Shown here: positions 43,719 through 53,411 of the stretch, piece after piece | How the letters are laid out: every line of letters begins with the position of its first letter | Numbering within the stretch: position 1 is the stretch's first letter | DNA from: a virus | Length of the DNA: 64,000 nucleotides | IMG/VR virus record: IMGVR_UViG_3300010413_002950 | Location: 26,088 to 90,087 of that record | Direction: 5' to 3' (one strand) | Program-made: the position numbers and the translations under genes | Notes under the pieces: generated by a model | The model's input: only the letters and a program-made list of their open reading frames with translations | Databases searched by the model: none | What the model was told of the DNA's origin: nothing

Positions 43719-44915
43719 TTATGTTACATTGATGTTGTATGCTTTTACAAGTGCGTCGGTTTCTTCAACCTGACAGGAAATTTTCATATGCATGACATAC
43801 TCATTTCCACGCTTGTAAATATCACGTTGCTTTTCCATGGTCATATCCCGACCGATACCAACAAGGTAGTTTTCCATATGGGTCAGAATAATCTGTGGAT
43901 ATGCCTTATAGGTAATTTTCACAGTTGCACCATCACCAATCACGCCACCACCATTACGAGCAATAGTACCATTGGTGTAGTTCATATCATAGTCTGAACC
44001 TTCAACATATGGTGTGGTTGGTGTAGTACCAAGAGTGCTAGGGGTAACAACCTCAGAAGCAGAAACAATTGGCTTATACCTAAGAGCAACAGCAGTGGTT
44101 CCAGGAAGTGCCACATGCTCAACAACTGTAGGATTGAACTCCATCAAAGGAACTTCCACAATGGGAATACCAAAAGGAGTCTGCATTTCGCCTTCTGCAG
44201 CTCTGACGCCCTTCATGTCTTCACGTGCTGAAATCTTCTCAACATACAATTGAGCTAGATTTGGAGCCATGAAGAATCGAAGTGATCTCTTATTCCTACG
44301 GAATTTAGTTGGCATAGAGTTGATCATATCACTAAAAACCGTCAACGAAATATCAGCTCCAGCTACATTTAGGGTGTGACCTGCATCGGCAAGCCGTAGC
44401 CAACCCTGATATAGGGAAAGCAAAGGATCCTTTACGTATTGCGATGTAGATCCACCTTCCCATAGATCGCTCTCAAGGCCAGCTTCACCAAGAATGTCGC
44501 CACGTAGGCATAGATGCTCAAGATCATTAGCTGCTTGCTTAGCAAACATACGCATAATGTGATCTTCGCCTTTTGCACCCTCAATACTCAGCTCCAGAAA
44601 AGAGTCAGAGATTTCCCAAGGCAGAATAACTTCCTTTGGATTAAGGCTGATCTTGGAAGTGGTAACGCCACGCCGATTACTAGGAGCAACCATCTCTGTA
44701 GCCGGTTGCATAACACGTGCACCAATACCGATCTTATCAATATCAAACTGCTCATTCCTGAATTTAACAATTCTAGCATTGTTCTTCAAAAATGATTCAT
44801 CAACTACATAGTCGATCAACGTATCAGCTTGCCTTGGGTTGAACTTACCGTATGAAGCCAACGCATCAGCGGCCGTGATAGCAGACTTGATTATCTCATC
44901 ATTAGTCATTCCCAT
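43719..44915 (-). CDS. Major capsid protein (HK97 fold)
   Basis: The protein has 398 residues. It shows the capsid pattern of myophages with XkdG-like proteins: DTLIDYVVDESFLKNNARI, VILPWEISDSFLE, NDLEHLCLRGD, RSLRFFMAPNLAQLY, and GIPIVEVPLMEF. AGGAGG with seven bases precedes the ATG. Local G+C is higher than the surroundings, as expected for a highly expressed gene. Between it and the scaffold gene a short GAGCG/CGCTC stem is possible. Confidence 0.92.
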   Translation of the reverse strand: MGMTNDEIIKSAITAADALASYGKFNPRQADTLIDYVVDESFLKNNARIVKFRNEQFDIDKIGIGARVMQPATEMVAPSNRRGVTTSKISLNPKEVILPWEISDSFLELSIEGAKGEDHIMRMFAKQAANDLEHLCLRGDILGEAGLESDLWEGGSTSQYVKDPLLSLYQGWLRLADAGHTLNVAGADISLTVFSDMINSMPTKFRRNKRSLRFFMAPNLAQLYVEKISAREDMKGVRAAEGEMQTPFGIPIVEVPLMEFNPTVVEHVALPGTTAVALRYKPIVSASEVVTPSTLGTTPTTPYVEGSDYDMNYTNGTIARNGGGVIGDGATVKITYKAYPQIILTHMENYLVGIGRDMTMEKQRDIYKRGNEYVMHMKISCQVEETDALVKAYNINVT

Positions 44916-44959
44916 TATTAATTCCTCCTATTGTTAGGGAGCGATAGTAGGCCGCTCTC

Positions 44960-45598
44960 TTATAAGATGCCCTTGAATACGGATTCATCTTGATCAAGTT
45001 TTTTCTCGACAGAATCTTCTTTAGATTGCGCCTCTTTTCTAGTTCCTTCAACTGCTTCAAGGCGTTTCTCAAAAGCTTCAAACTTTTCTACTATATCTGA
45101 AGTAGCTTTTTCAGAATCAGCTTTGCTTTCCTCTGATTTGTCTACAGGAAACATTTCTTTACTAATGCCCTCTATAATGTTCTTGGTGGCTTCAAGATCA
45201 ACGCTAGCCAAAACATTCAGAAGTTCTTGAACGGATTTTGTCAAAGCAGAAATTCTGTTGGTCGTAAACCTTTTGCCCTTTTCCACTTTTTCATTATCAA
45301 ATTCAATATTGCCATCTTCATAAACCTTTAGAACAGCTTCATTCTTGGGCTCTTCTGTTTGAGTTTCTTGAGATGCTTCGGGTTCTTTCTCTGGCGTCTC
45401 TTCAGCCTTTTGAGTAGGTTCTTTTGTTTCGTCCTTTTCAGGATCAAATACTCCCATGTCTTGCCTCCTGTAAATTATAAATTCACGCAAAATTGCTGGT
45501 TTATCAACAATAGATACCTCTTTAGTATCTAGCGCCTTAATTTCTCTTGGTTTATTTTCTGATATATTTTCTGTGCTATTGATATCAGATTCTGACAT
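44960..45598 (-). CDS. Capsid scaffolding protein
   Basis: This 212-residue, highly charged protein has an N-terminal motif (EVSIVDKPAILREFIIYRR) usually found in XkdF-type protease/scaffold proteins. A glutamate-rich linker follows (EETPEKEPEASQETQTEEP), then a coiled coil (VEKFEAFEKRLEAVE), and it ends in KLDQDESVFKGIL. It sits between the protease and capsid genes, the standard place for a scaffold. Confidence 0.82.
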   Translation of the reverse strand: MSESDINSTENISENKPREIKALDTKEVSIVDKPAILREFIIYRRQDMGVFDPEKDETKEPTQKAEETPEKEPEASQETQTEEPKNEAVLKVYEDGNIEFDNEKVEKGKRFTTNRISALTKSVQELLNVLASVDLEATKNIIEGISKEMFPVDKSEESKADSEKATSDIVEKFEAFEKRLEAVEGTRKEAQSKEDSVEKKLDQDESVFKGIL

Positions 45599-48500
45599 TA
45601 TCTACCTTCTACTGTGGCTATACCGCCAATACTAAAGCCTGTCAGATCGCCACTTTTCACCTTATTCCATACACTATCACTGGAAACATGCACTGTCATC
45701 ACCCAACTGCCCTTTTTTATCATTTTTTTATTTAGTGTAAGTTTTACTGGTGCAATGTATGACTCTACTAATTCTATCCCTATATCATCAAATTCTGAAT
45801 GCATTAACCCCATTCTGGTATCTTTATTGTAGTTAGATAGAAACTTATGTGCTGTTTTGCGAATAGTTTCTGGCTTTTCGTAATCGTTATGTGCATCAAC
45901 CTCATTAGGTTCTAATACTATTCCAGTAACTAATCTAAGCTCTTTACCATCTTCAGCCTTTTTCAGTTCATGCTTTTCAATAGATAGATTGAAATTATTG
46001 AAGTTTCCAACTCTTGAAAAACTCCAATTATCCTCAACTTTCTCTATTTTATATAGGCCATTTAGTACATCACCTTTGAAAATAACCTCTATCAATTCGT
46101 CTGTTTCTGATGTAATTGTTGCATTGCCACTATCCAGAATTTTAATATCTGAAGCTGAACCAATACTCTTATTGATGTAGTGCTTAGAGCTAGTTCTGCC
46201 ATTTAGATCTATTGAGTCTTTATGCTTATCTCTCCAAATTGTTATATCAACTACATCATTATCTATTGGATTATCAGATAAATCTAATACAGTAACAAAG
46301 TCATTGCCTACATCTATCCTAATAGCATTCTTACTTTCATCTCCAAAAGATTGTTTCTGTAAAACGAATTTAGCATTAGCTTTAGAAAGTGTAGTTGACT
46401 TCTTGTATGGGGCTGAAAAATCAATATCAACTTCGCCATTTTTGATAGCTTTGACCAATTCATCTCTGGTCTCTTTTGCTCCTTCGGTCTCATTCCAATA
46501 TTGGAATTTCTCTGGAATCTGCTTTCTAATTTCTGAAGGAAGCGCTGAATAACCTGCTTGTGGCATCCACCTTTTGCTAACAGCTCTATCGCTAATCGCA
46601 TATGGCGTTTGGTCATCTGGCCGTATTGCCAACCATGCAATTCTCTTCTCTGCTTTTTGGACAGACGAGAATACGCCTTGAGCTTTTAGAAATTCAACAA
46701 AGCAGTTTTCGCATAAATGCAATAGCTCATTGCTTCCAGACCATGCTATTTCAAGAATCTTCTCTTCATCTTTAGAACCACAGCCACTGCAAATAGCTAA
46801 TTCGCTCTTTTTTATGTTGAGTTGCCTAAAGATAATTCTTGAATTTAGCCCAGATCCTTTAAAGAAGTACTCATGGAAATCTTGCTTTTGAGCGCCATAT
46901 TCAAAAGTACCCTTAGCTACTATGTCTATGATACCAGGATATTCTCTGGTAGCTCCAGCTGGAACCGGATCATTTGGCTCTGGCTTTTCTATCTTGCCTT
47001 CTACATTGAGCCATTCCCAAGGCATTTGAGATTTTTTCTCAGATAGAATCTCTGATTTACCCCAATGGTCATTATTCCAATCAATTTTGCTTATATTGGA
47101 TAGATTTTTAGCCAATTTTTCAGCTTGATCCAAAGTTACAACTGGTTCTTTTACAGCTCCAGGGATCTGAGTATTTAGTGTCCATCCAATAAGCTTTTTG
47201 CCAGGGCTATAGCTCATTCTAATATCAGAGTGGACAGATTTACCCCTCCAGTGCTGTTGCACAACGTACTTATAAATCTGTCCTTCTTTTGGTGGAGAAG
47301 TGTATAGATCTGCCTTCTCTAGCGATCTAGTAACTCTTTCTCTTTTCTTATTCTCATCTTCAAGAATTTTTCTTGCTTTATTCTGTAAGCTTTCAAGCTG
47401 ATCTGCTGATAAGCCAATTTTGCTTTGTGGAATTCTAGCTATAGCGTTGCGTAGATGAGGTAAATCAACATTGCCATTAGCATCTTTATATGGAAAGTGT
47501 CTTAATGTTCTAGGTATAGTTTTTCCTTCATCATCTTTTTTGCCACCGCTTTCAACATATAAGAAAGCACTATCTGGAAGCGTATTGATATAAGCCGTTG
47601 ACCAAACAGCTTTTTGTGTTTCTTCTTCAAGAAGCCTTCTTGCTTTATCCTGTAGTCTGCTTATTTCGTCTGCACTTAAGCCAATTTTGCTTTGTGGAAT
47701 TCTAGCTATGGCATTCCGCAAATGTGGAAGATCTATTTTGCCACTTGCGTCTTTATAAGGGAAATGCCTTAAGCTTCTAGGTACGGTTTTGCCCTCCTCA
47801 TCCTTCTTACCACCAGTTTCGACATATAGAAAAGAGCTGTCTGGCAATGTATTGATATATGCTCCAGACCAAACGGCTTTCTCTAATTCAAACCATTTAT
47901 TTTGCTTTTCAGCATAAATCTCAAAATCATACGACTCTTGATCTAGCCCGTTGTCTGGTGGAACAGGATGTAACTTATTTCTTACATATAGCTCATCAAC
48001 AACCAATGAATGCAAGTTCATTATTTCTTCTGCATAAAGCGTTTCACTTTTCTGATATGCTTTATGCAAATTGAAATGAACGTCCACTAATTCATCTATA
48101 GTTAGATTTTCTGGATTTAGATTATTCGTGATTTCTATTTCTCTTTTCTCAATTATTTCTGGCCCATTAGCTTCAGACTCTTCTTTTGGTTGATCGCTAA
48201 TCCAGATTTTTTTTGCCAAAATTTCTAATGAGCTTCTATCGTATTTGCATTTCATGGGTTCATCAAACTTATTAACAGATTTAACCTCCCATGCAACAAA
48301 AGGTCCGTAATTCCATGAAGGCTGAACTTCTCCCCACTCTTTTTGCATTTCTTCTGTAATAAGATGCTTTTCTTCATATTTTGCAAAATCGTTGGGCTCA
48401 ATTATGAAAGACTTGCCAAATTCTATAGTACCCAAGGCTTTATCCATACTAAGGAGCAAAAATCTTTTATCATCTATGGCTTCAAAATTTGGTAAAGATG

Positions 48501-48666
48501 TTCTTACAAATAGTTTAGCTTCACCATTAGCAATTGATTTTGCTATTTTTGGTGGAGTTATTTTGATACCTTCATCTGGTAGCAAATTGCTTTTATATCC
48601 GCTAGTTGGATATAGCTTTCCGCCATCTTCTAAAGTAGTTGATGTGATCGATTTTTCTTTTTCCAT
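45598..48666 (-). CDS. Prohead protease polyprotein with LigD-PE-like and repeat domains
   Basis: The protein has 1022 residues. Domains: a leader; two tandem repeats of about 85 residues (264-348, 353-436; FLYVETGGKKDEEGKT, LRHFPYKDASGKIDLPHLRN); a region like the 3'-phosphoesterase domain of ligase D (463-615; YVVQQHWRGKSVHSDIRM, FEYGAQKQDFHEYFF); a CxxC...CxxC zinc site (626-655); an RPDDQTPYAISDRAV...LP module; and a C-terminal XkdF-like protease (about 905-1022; GIVLEPNEVDAHNDY, MGLMHSEFD, GDLTGFSIGG). It would mature capsids and may self-cleave. The fusion is unusual. Confidence 0.85.
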   Translation of the reverse strand: MEKEKSITSTTLEDGGKLYPTSGYKSNLLPDEGIKITPPKIAKSIANGEAKLFVRTSLPNFEAIDDKRFLLLSMDKALGTIEFGKSFIIEPNDFAKYEEKHLITEEMQKEWGEVQPSWNYGPFVAWEVKSVNKFDEPMKCKYDRSSLEILAKKIWISDQPKEESEANGPEIIEKREIEITNNLNPENLTIDELVDVHFNLHKAYQKSETLYAEEIMNLHSLVVDELYVRNKLHPVPPDNGLDQESYDFEIYAEKQNKWFELEKAVWSGAYINTLPDSSFLYVETGGKKDEEGKTVPRSLRHFPYKDASGKIDLPHLRNAIARIPQSKIGLSADEISRLQDKARRLLEEETQKAVWSTAYINTLPDSAFLYVESGGKKDDEGKTIPRTLRHFPYKDANGNVDLPHLRNAIARIPQSKIGLSADQLESLQNKARKILEDENKKRERVTRSLEKADLYTSPPKEGQIYKYVVQQHWRGKSVHSDIRMSYSPGKKLIGWTLNTQIPGAVKEPVVTLDQAEKLAKNLSNISKIDWNNDHWGKSEILSEKKSQMPWEWLNVEGKIEKPEPNDPVPAGATREYPGIIDIVAKGTFEYGAQKQDFHEYFFKGSGLNSRIIFRQLNIKKSELAICSGCGSKDEEKILEIAWSGSNELLHLCENCFVEFLKAQGVFSSVQKAEKRIAWLAIRPDDQTPYAISDRAVSKRWMPQAGYSALPSEIRKQIPEKFQYWNETEGAKETRDELVKAIKNGEVDIDFSAPYKKSTTLSKANAKFVLQKQSFGDESKNAIRIDVGNDFVTVLDLSDNPIDNDVVDITIWRDKHKDSIDLNGRTSSKHYINKSIGSASDIKILDSGNATITSETDELIEVIFKGDVLNGLYKIEKVEDNWSFSRVGNFNNFNLSIEKHELKKAEDGKELRLVTGIVLEPNEVDAHNDYEKPETIRKTAHKFLSNYNKDTRMGLMHSEFDDIGIELVESYIAPVKLTLNKKMIKKGSWVMTVHVSSDSVWNKVKSGDLTGFSIGGIATVEGR

Positions 48667-48675
48667 GTTCGCCTC

Positions 48676-49749
48676 CTAAGACAAATTTGGCAAAATTGAT
48701 TCAATTTCTTCTTGTGTAACATCAAGATTACATCTACATAAATAATGAAATGGTGGCATAATTACATTAGCACCCGATAAATTTCTTGTACCACGAGGAG
48801 CTACCTTGCCAGTTCTACCAGCTAATGACTTTATCTCATTAACAGATCTCCATGGTTGAATTGTTTTTATAGCTGTAGGATTTTTAGCTCCAAGGATATT
48901 GTCTAATTGCGATTGTGCTTCAGACACATAGAATTGCTTGCCATCAAGATACTGACATCTTTCACAAGTTCTATGATCCATTGGATTAATAACTTCAATT
49001 ACCGTATATCCAACCTTTGAGAATTCTCTAAGCTGTGTTGTTGATCTTGCTGAAGTTGCGGCATTAGCTACAAGTCCTTCAAAATACTTTTCATTAGTTC
49101 CGTTAAAGCCACCAGGAACTCTAGCTTCTTTAAGGGCCAGCCTAACAACCCTTTCCATTACCTTACCAGCTGCAGTTCTATTTCTTCCAAGTTCTAGGAT
49201 CTGCCTTTGTGTTGTTTTAGCTATATATGGAGATACATTGTTTTCATAATGTTCACCGATCCAGAATATCTGATGATCGTTTAACACATCCATAGCCCTT
49301 GCATCAGCAAGTTCTAAATCTGGTCTAACCGTTATCTCTTGCTTGGTTACAAATGTTCCTGGATCAAATGTCATTGGCTTTTTTCTAACGCCATAGGCAC
49401 GCTTTCTAGCTGCCATATGTGCCAATTCATATATTCTCTCTGTCTCTTTTGTAAACCTTTTCCTTATAGACTTAGGCCATTCGGCCATAACAGATGCTAT
49501 TTTCTTTAGCATTCTATCAATTTCTGTATCCGTTATTTCTTCTGATTTGCCTTTCTTTATGATATTAGCTGCTTCTTTAGCTGCATCTATAGATATTGTA
49601 TCCCATTGTCTATTAATATAAGTATGAAGATTTTTCTCTATCTTAGCTGCCTGAATCAATTCATCGTTGGATACAGCTTTAGCTATTAGATAATCAACAG
49701 CCGATATTCTATCAAAGTAATGATCGTTATGTCCACAACTACAGATCAT
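48676..49749 (-). CDS. Head morphogenesis (MuF-type) protein
   Basis: The protein has 357 residues from MICSCGHNDHYFDRISA; the ATG at 49749 lies within the end of the portal gene. A helical N-terminus is followed by the MuF domain at the C-terminus (MDHRTCERCQYLDGKQF, PPFHYLCRCNLDV) with its metal-binding cysteines. These minor head proteins enter the capsid with the portal. An N-terminal CSCGHND cluster is an extra. Confidence 0.85.
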   Translation of the reverse strand: MICSCGHNDHYFDRISAVDYLIAKAVSNDELIQAAKIEKNLHTYINRQWDTISIDAAKEAANIIKKGKSEEITDTEIDRMLKKIASVMAEWPKSIRKRFTKETERIYELAHMAARKRAYGVRKKPMTFDPGTFVTKQEITVRPDLELADARAMDVLNDHQIFWIGEHYENNVSPYIAKTTQRQILELGRNRTAAGKVMERVVRLALKEARVPGGFNGTNEKYFEGLVANAATSARSTTQLREFSKVGYTVIEVINPMDHRTCERCQYLDGKQFYVSEAQSQLDNILGAKNPTAIKTIQPWRSVNEIKSLAGRTGKVAPRGTRNLSGANVIMPPFHYLCRCNLDVTQEEIESILPNLS

Positions 49750-51439
49750 CTTCACCTTTCAGCTCATTAACCCAATCTTCTTCAAGCTGTTTTCTCAATT
49801 CAAACAATTCTTCAACGTATTCCTTATATCCTAATCTCTTTAAGGCTGTTACTTGTTGCCCTGGCTCAGAAGCATCAGCCATATTCTTGACAGCTTCAGC
49901 CATAGACAAGCTAAATGGAAGATCTGGATTGAACCTTGGATCATCAGCAAATGGCGGTAGCTCTTGTCCAAGAATATCCTGAAGGACCATGTCTGCCCTT
50001 CTTGGAGTCATACCGCCGGTTTTTTCAGCTCCAGCCAATATCTTGACAAGCTCTGAATTGTCTGTTGTGTTAGGGCTATTGCTCTTAAATTTATGATAGA
50101 CAATTCCCATATGCGGAAATAAAATTCTGTTAATCCAGTTATCAAATGAATTTCTCTCAGGAGCAAATACCTGCTCATCAGCTAATCTTCTAGAAGTTTC
50201 AGCTGTAGCTCTACTATAATCATCTGCTTTTCCAAGGAATATAGGTGGAAGCCTAAAAGATGAACGAACCTTTTCCCTATTAGCTGCAGAATATTCTTTA
50301 TACATAGCATCAGTTAGGGTTTCATCTGTTAATGATTTGATATCTACCTTAACCTGTCCTGAATCTTCTCCCTCTTCTCCAAGTGATTCGGCCTCAACCA
50401 CTAGAACCTTAGATCTGTTGTCGTCTCCTTGTAGCTTTGTGATAAATTCCTGAATTCTGTCAACCGTTTCTTGAGTAAGTTGGCCATTACTTACCATGAT
50501 AACTTTGCTAGGTATATTGTTATTTGTAAGAGTTATAAAGTTTACTTCAGAAGCTTTTCTATCGCCTTCTATATCTACTATGCACCCCATAAATCTAGGC
50601 AACCCATATGAACTTCTAGAAGAATATAGCCTCCAATGCTTAACTTCATTTGCCTTTCTGTCTTCTGGCATTGGGTTTCCATTACCATCCCAATCCTTAA
50701 TCTTTTCTTCAGAAACCAATTCTCCAGTTTCAGAATCATATGTTCTTGGATCGCCAAATTCCTTGAACCATTTTGTTTTATAGGTTCTTGTTTCAAATTC
50801 TCTAATACCAACATATATACTATTTACATAACGCCTAAACCGTTTCCACACTGGTATCTTCTTAATTGTTACGCTTTTATCTTCATTAAGCTGTAGAATT
50901 GGGACCTGTACTAAATAAGATTCTCGATCAAGCCTTCCAAGCCTAACCTCATGTGGTCTCATCAATTGGAAATACTGAATTTTACCAGCTGAATCTCTAA
51001 TAATTTCCCAATATGCATTTCCCGTAGATTCTAGATCGTTTCTGGTAGCTTTCCTAAGATCAACAAAGCAATCTTCCATTCCAGCATATAAGAAAAAGTT
51101 CTCTAGCTTAATTCTTTCTAATTCAACCTTCTTCTTTATATCTTCTGGTATTTCTGCGTTATCATTAAGGCGAGAAACAAAATAATGCCCAAAGCCATCA
51201 ATATTTGTAGCCATAGCATCAAAGCAAGATCTAAGCTCTGTATTTCTTTCTTCGAGAGTAACCAAATAGTATGGATCAATTGGTGGAGACAGAATTTTAC
51301 CCATCTCTGTAAGTTGAGTAAATGGATCATCTTCTGGAAGCTGTTTTGATTTTCCTGGTTCTGTAGCTGCCTTAAGGACAATAGCTCTAACTTTTCTAAC
51401 TTTCTTTTTGCTATCCACTATCTGAGTTGCATCTTGCAT
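49739..51439 (-). CDS. Portal protein (PBSX/HK97-type)
   Basis: The protein has 566 residues. The body has the PBSX-type pattern: LVTLEERNTELRSCFDAMAT, DLESTGNAYWEIIRDSAGKI, PHEVRLGR, AAELxHLRxYSSRSSYGLPR, and NIPSKVIMVSNGQLT. Residues 380-420 (FRLPPIFLGKADDYSRATAE) form the stem region. It forms the dodecameric ring for packaging, next to the large terminase gene. Confidence 0.92.
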   Translation of the reverse strand: MQDATQIVDSKKKVRKVRAIVLKAATEPGKSKQLPEDDPFTQLTEMGKILSPPIDPYYLVTLEERNTELRSCFDAMATNIDGFGHYFVSRLNDNAEIPEDIKKKVELERIKLENFFLYAGMEDCFVDLRKATRNDLESTGNAYWEIIRDSAGKIQYFQLMRPHEVRLGRLDRESYLVQVPILQLNEDKSVTIKKIPVWKRFRRYVNSIYVGIREFETRTYKTKWFKEFGDPRTYDSETGELVSEEKIKDWDGNGNPMPEDRKANEVKHWRLYSSRSSYGLPRFMGCIVDIEGDRKASEVNFITLTNNNIPSKVIMVSNGQLTQETVDRIQEFITKLQGDDNRSKVLVVEAESLGEEGEDSGQVKVDIKSLTDETLTDAMYKEYSAANREKVRSSFRLPPIFLGKADDYSRATAETSRRLADEQVFAPERNSFDNWINRILFPHMGIVYHKFKSNSPNTTDNSELVKILAGAEKTGGMTPRRADMVLQDILGQELPPFADDPRFNPDLPFSLSMAEAVKNMADASEPGQQVTALKRLGYKEYVEELFELRKQLEEDWVNELKGEDDL

Positions 51440-51447
51440 ATTAACCT

Positions 51448-52953
51448 CTATAATAATCCAAATGATTTACGCTTTTTCTTTTTACCTACTCTTCTTTTTG
51501 CTGATCCAATTGCATGATCAAGCGCATCAAAAAAATCCCAATGCTTTTTAGAATTCGGCTGAATAAGAACTAGATTTTCTATTGGCTCATGGTGTACACC
51601 TTTTCTAAAATACATTCGCTTATTATCAAAAACAGATCCAGCCAATTTCCATGCTCTAGAAATCTTATCCTTGCTGGTTTGCCTCTTGTAAATTCTAAAA
51701 TTTGGATGTTTCTCTTTTATGATTTGCCGAAGTGAATCTTGATACTGATTAGATTCTATACCAGCATAAATTGGATCCCACTTGAGATAGAATTCTACAA
51801 ATTTATCTGGTTGCTTAGTTGGCCTAAGATGTCCAAGATAATAGTCTAATAGATAAACATAGAAATCATCTTTTCTGATATTGCCTCTAATACCCACTAC
51901 AGCTATAGCAAATTTGTCATTGATTTCTTTTTCAGTTGAAGCAAGATCAACTCCCATGAATACCTTTAGATCATTAGCTTTGGGGAATTCTTTATCTTCT
52001 AATTCTATGCAATTATCATACTTGAAGATCTCGCCCTTCATCTCTTCTGTAGAACATTGATATTGACTAGCAAAAATTATTAGTCCTGCATTTTGCCTAA
52101 TCTCCTTAAATCTAGCAGGCGAAAATTTCTCAGGCCATGGCGAATTTCCCATTTCATCCAATGCTGGAATTACCTGAGTATAATTCTTAAGCTCATTAGC
52201 TTCTAGATGACCATATAGATCTTCAAAATGATATCGTGTACCTTGCCTATGAATTTCTCCCCTATGTGGAATGTCTGGATCTGGTTGCTCCATCATGGGA
52301 AGGACAGTCTTATAATAATATGTTTTTGTCTTATCTCTCATTACTGATGTTCTAGCATTTTCTTCTGTAATGAGATCATCTATAAAAGCTATATCAAAAT
52401 GCTTAGAGGTAATTGTACTATCTTCACCAACACAGGTTATAGTTGATTCTTTGGCTACTTGCGTTCTACCAAGAACCATTATCTCAGAATTGTCCCACTT
52501 CTCTACCTTTCTAGGATCATAGAATTCACCAAATATCTCTATTAGCCTTTCATTACCTACGAGCTGTGATTTTACCTCTCTAAGAAAGCCTTCAGAATTT
52601 GTCTTGCTTTTACTACAGAAAAGCTGTCTAATATTTCTGTTTTTGATAATATGGAATATTGATCTGGTTACTGTGCAAATAGTTGTTTTGCCAGATCCAC
52701 GAAAAACAAGCTGTAAATTGTCAGGATGCAAAAATTGCCATTGCATCATTTTTAAATGAAATGGCTTTACTGTATAACCAAGAACCTCTTTGGCAAGTAT
52801 GTCAACCCGATTATTTTCTATAACCTGAGTTCTGATCCAATTATTCATCGCGGTTTTTTGCTGTTGGTATACCAGCTGAAGCTCAGATCTTTCCATTTTA
52901 TCAAGCTTCTTGGCTACTCCGCGATATAATGGAACTATGTTGGTCTTGCCCAT
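51448..52953 (-). CDS. terL: Terminase large subunit
   Basis: The protein has 501 residues. The ATPase has Walker A FRGSGKTT (84-91) and Walker B FDIAFIDDL (187-195). The nuclease part starts at VFMGVDLASTEKE (about 335-347) and continues YAGIESNQYQDSL. It ends in KRRVGKKKKRKSFGLL. It pumps DNA into the prohead. A strong terminator directly upstream (52957-52991) separates it from the previous gene, so it probably depends on readthrough or a promoter not recognised here. Confidence 0.94.
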   Translation of the reverse strand: MGKTNIVPLYRGVAKKLDKMERSELQLVYQQQKTAMNNWIRTQVIENNRVDILAKEVLGYTVKPFHLKMMQWQFLHPDNLQLVFRGSGKTTICTVTRSIFHIIKNRNIRQLFCSKSKTNSEGFLREVKSQLVGNERLIEIFGEFYDPRKVEKWDNSEIMVLGRTQVAKESTITCVGEDSTITSKHFDIAFIDDLITEENARTSVMRDKTKTYYYKTVLPMMEQPDPDIPHRGEIHRQGTRYHFEDLYGHLEANELKNYTQVIPALDEMGNSPWPEKFSPARFKEIRQNAGLIIFASQYQCSTEEMKGEIFKYDNCIELEDKEFPKANDLKVFMGVDLASTEKEINDKFAIAVVGIRGNIRKDDFYVYLLDYYLGHLRPTKQPDKFVEFYLKWDPIYAGIESNQYQDSLRQIIKEKHPNFRIYKRQTSKDKISRAWKLAGSVFDNKRMYFRKGVHHEPIENLVLIQPNSKKHWDFFDALDHAIGSAKRRVGKKKKRKSFGLL

Positions 52954-52956
52954 ATT

Positions 52957-52991
52957 AAAAAGCTAGGTAGCAGCCAAAGCCACTACCTAGC
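52957..52991 (-). terminator. Rho-independent terminator
   Basis: A nine-base perfect stem (GCTAGGTAG/CTACCTAGC) with a 12-base loop is followed by TTTTT on the coding strand. It lies 18 bases after the 103-residue gene. This is the clearest intrinsic terminator in the window. Confidence 0.88.
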
Positions 52992-53008
52992 ACCATGCGA
53001 GTTACGGC

Positions 53009-53320
53009 CTAGTCGAATGCCTCCCAAACAATTAGCTCAGCAGAAGCGTTAAGATCTGCATCAGCACCAATAGTAAACCCGTTAGACAAAGGAGTAATAC
53101 CATTGGAAGTCACATAAGAGAGATCCGTGGTTCCAGCCCCAGAATCAACGGTTTTTTGCATAGAAGCGTCGGGCATCTCACGATTCCAATATGCCTGAGC
53201 ATTTCCAGTCAAATTGAATAAGCGTACAAGCCGTGGCCGAAAGCTCAACTTCGTAACATTGATTGCACTGCCAGTGCCATTTACGCTACCTACCATTACT
53301 CTATTTTTACCACTTGCCAT
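53009..53320 (-). CDS. Small structural protein (decoration-like)
   Basis: This 103-residue protein (MASGKNRVMVGSVNGTGSAI...) is beta-rich and ends FTIGADADLNASAELIVWEA. This pattern is familiar from many phage small virion proteins that lie near terminase genes. An excellent AGGAGG ribosome binding site and a slightly higher G+C content suggest high expression. A terminator follows directly. Confidence 0.75.
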   Translation of the reverse strand: MASGKNRVMVGSVNGTGSAINVTKLSFRPRLVRLFNLTGNAQAYWNREMPDASMQKTVDSGAGTTDLSYVTSNGITPLSNGFTIGADADLNASAELIVWEAFD

Positions 53321-53323
53321 TTT

Positions 53324-53410
53324 TCACCTCCTGTGAAAGGCGCTCTTGACAGCTACATGACCAGCAAGAACCAAGTAGCCTGTTTCACCATGAAACTGGA
53401 GCGCATTAAT
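53324..53410 (-). other. 28-codon open reading frame with ATT as only likely start
   Basis: The frame reads (I)NALQFHGETGYLVLAGHV and ends KSAFHRR, with TGA overlapping the ribosome binding site of the next gene. The sequence looks protein-like. It lacks a usual start codon and a well-spaced ribosome binding site. It could be a leader peptide or a gene remnant. Confidence 0.25.
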
Positions 53411-53411
53411 T

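Noticed and set aside
44939-44957. Hairpin between scaffold and capsid genes as a terminator
   Set aside because: The stem is only five bases with no U-run; it is too weak to call.
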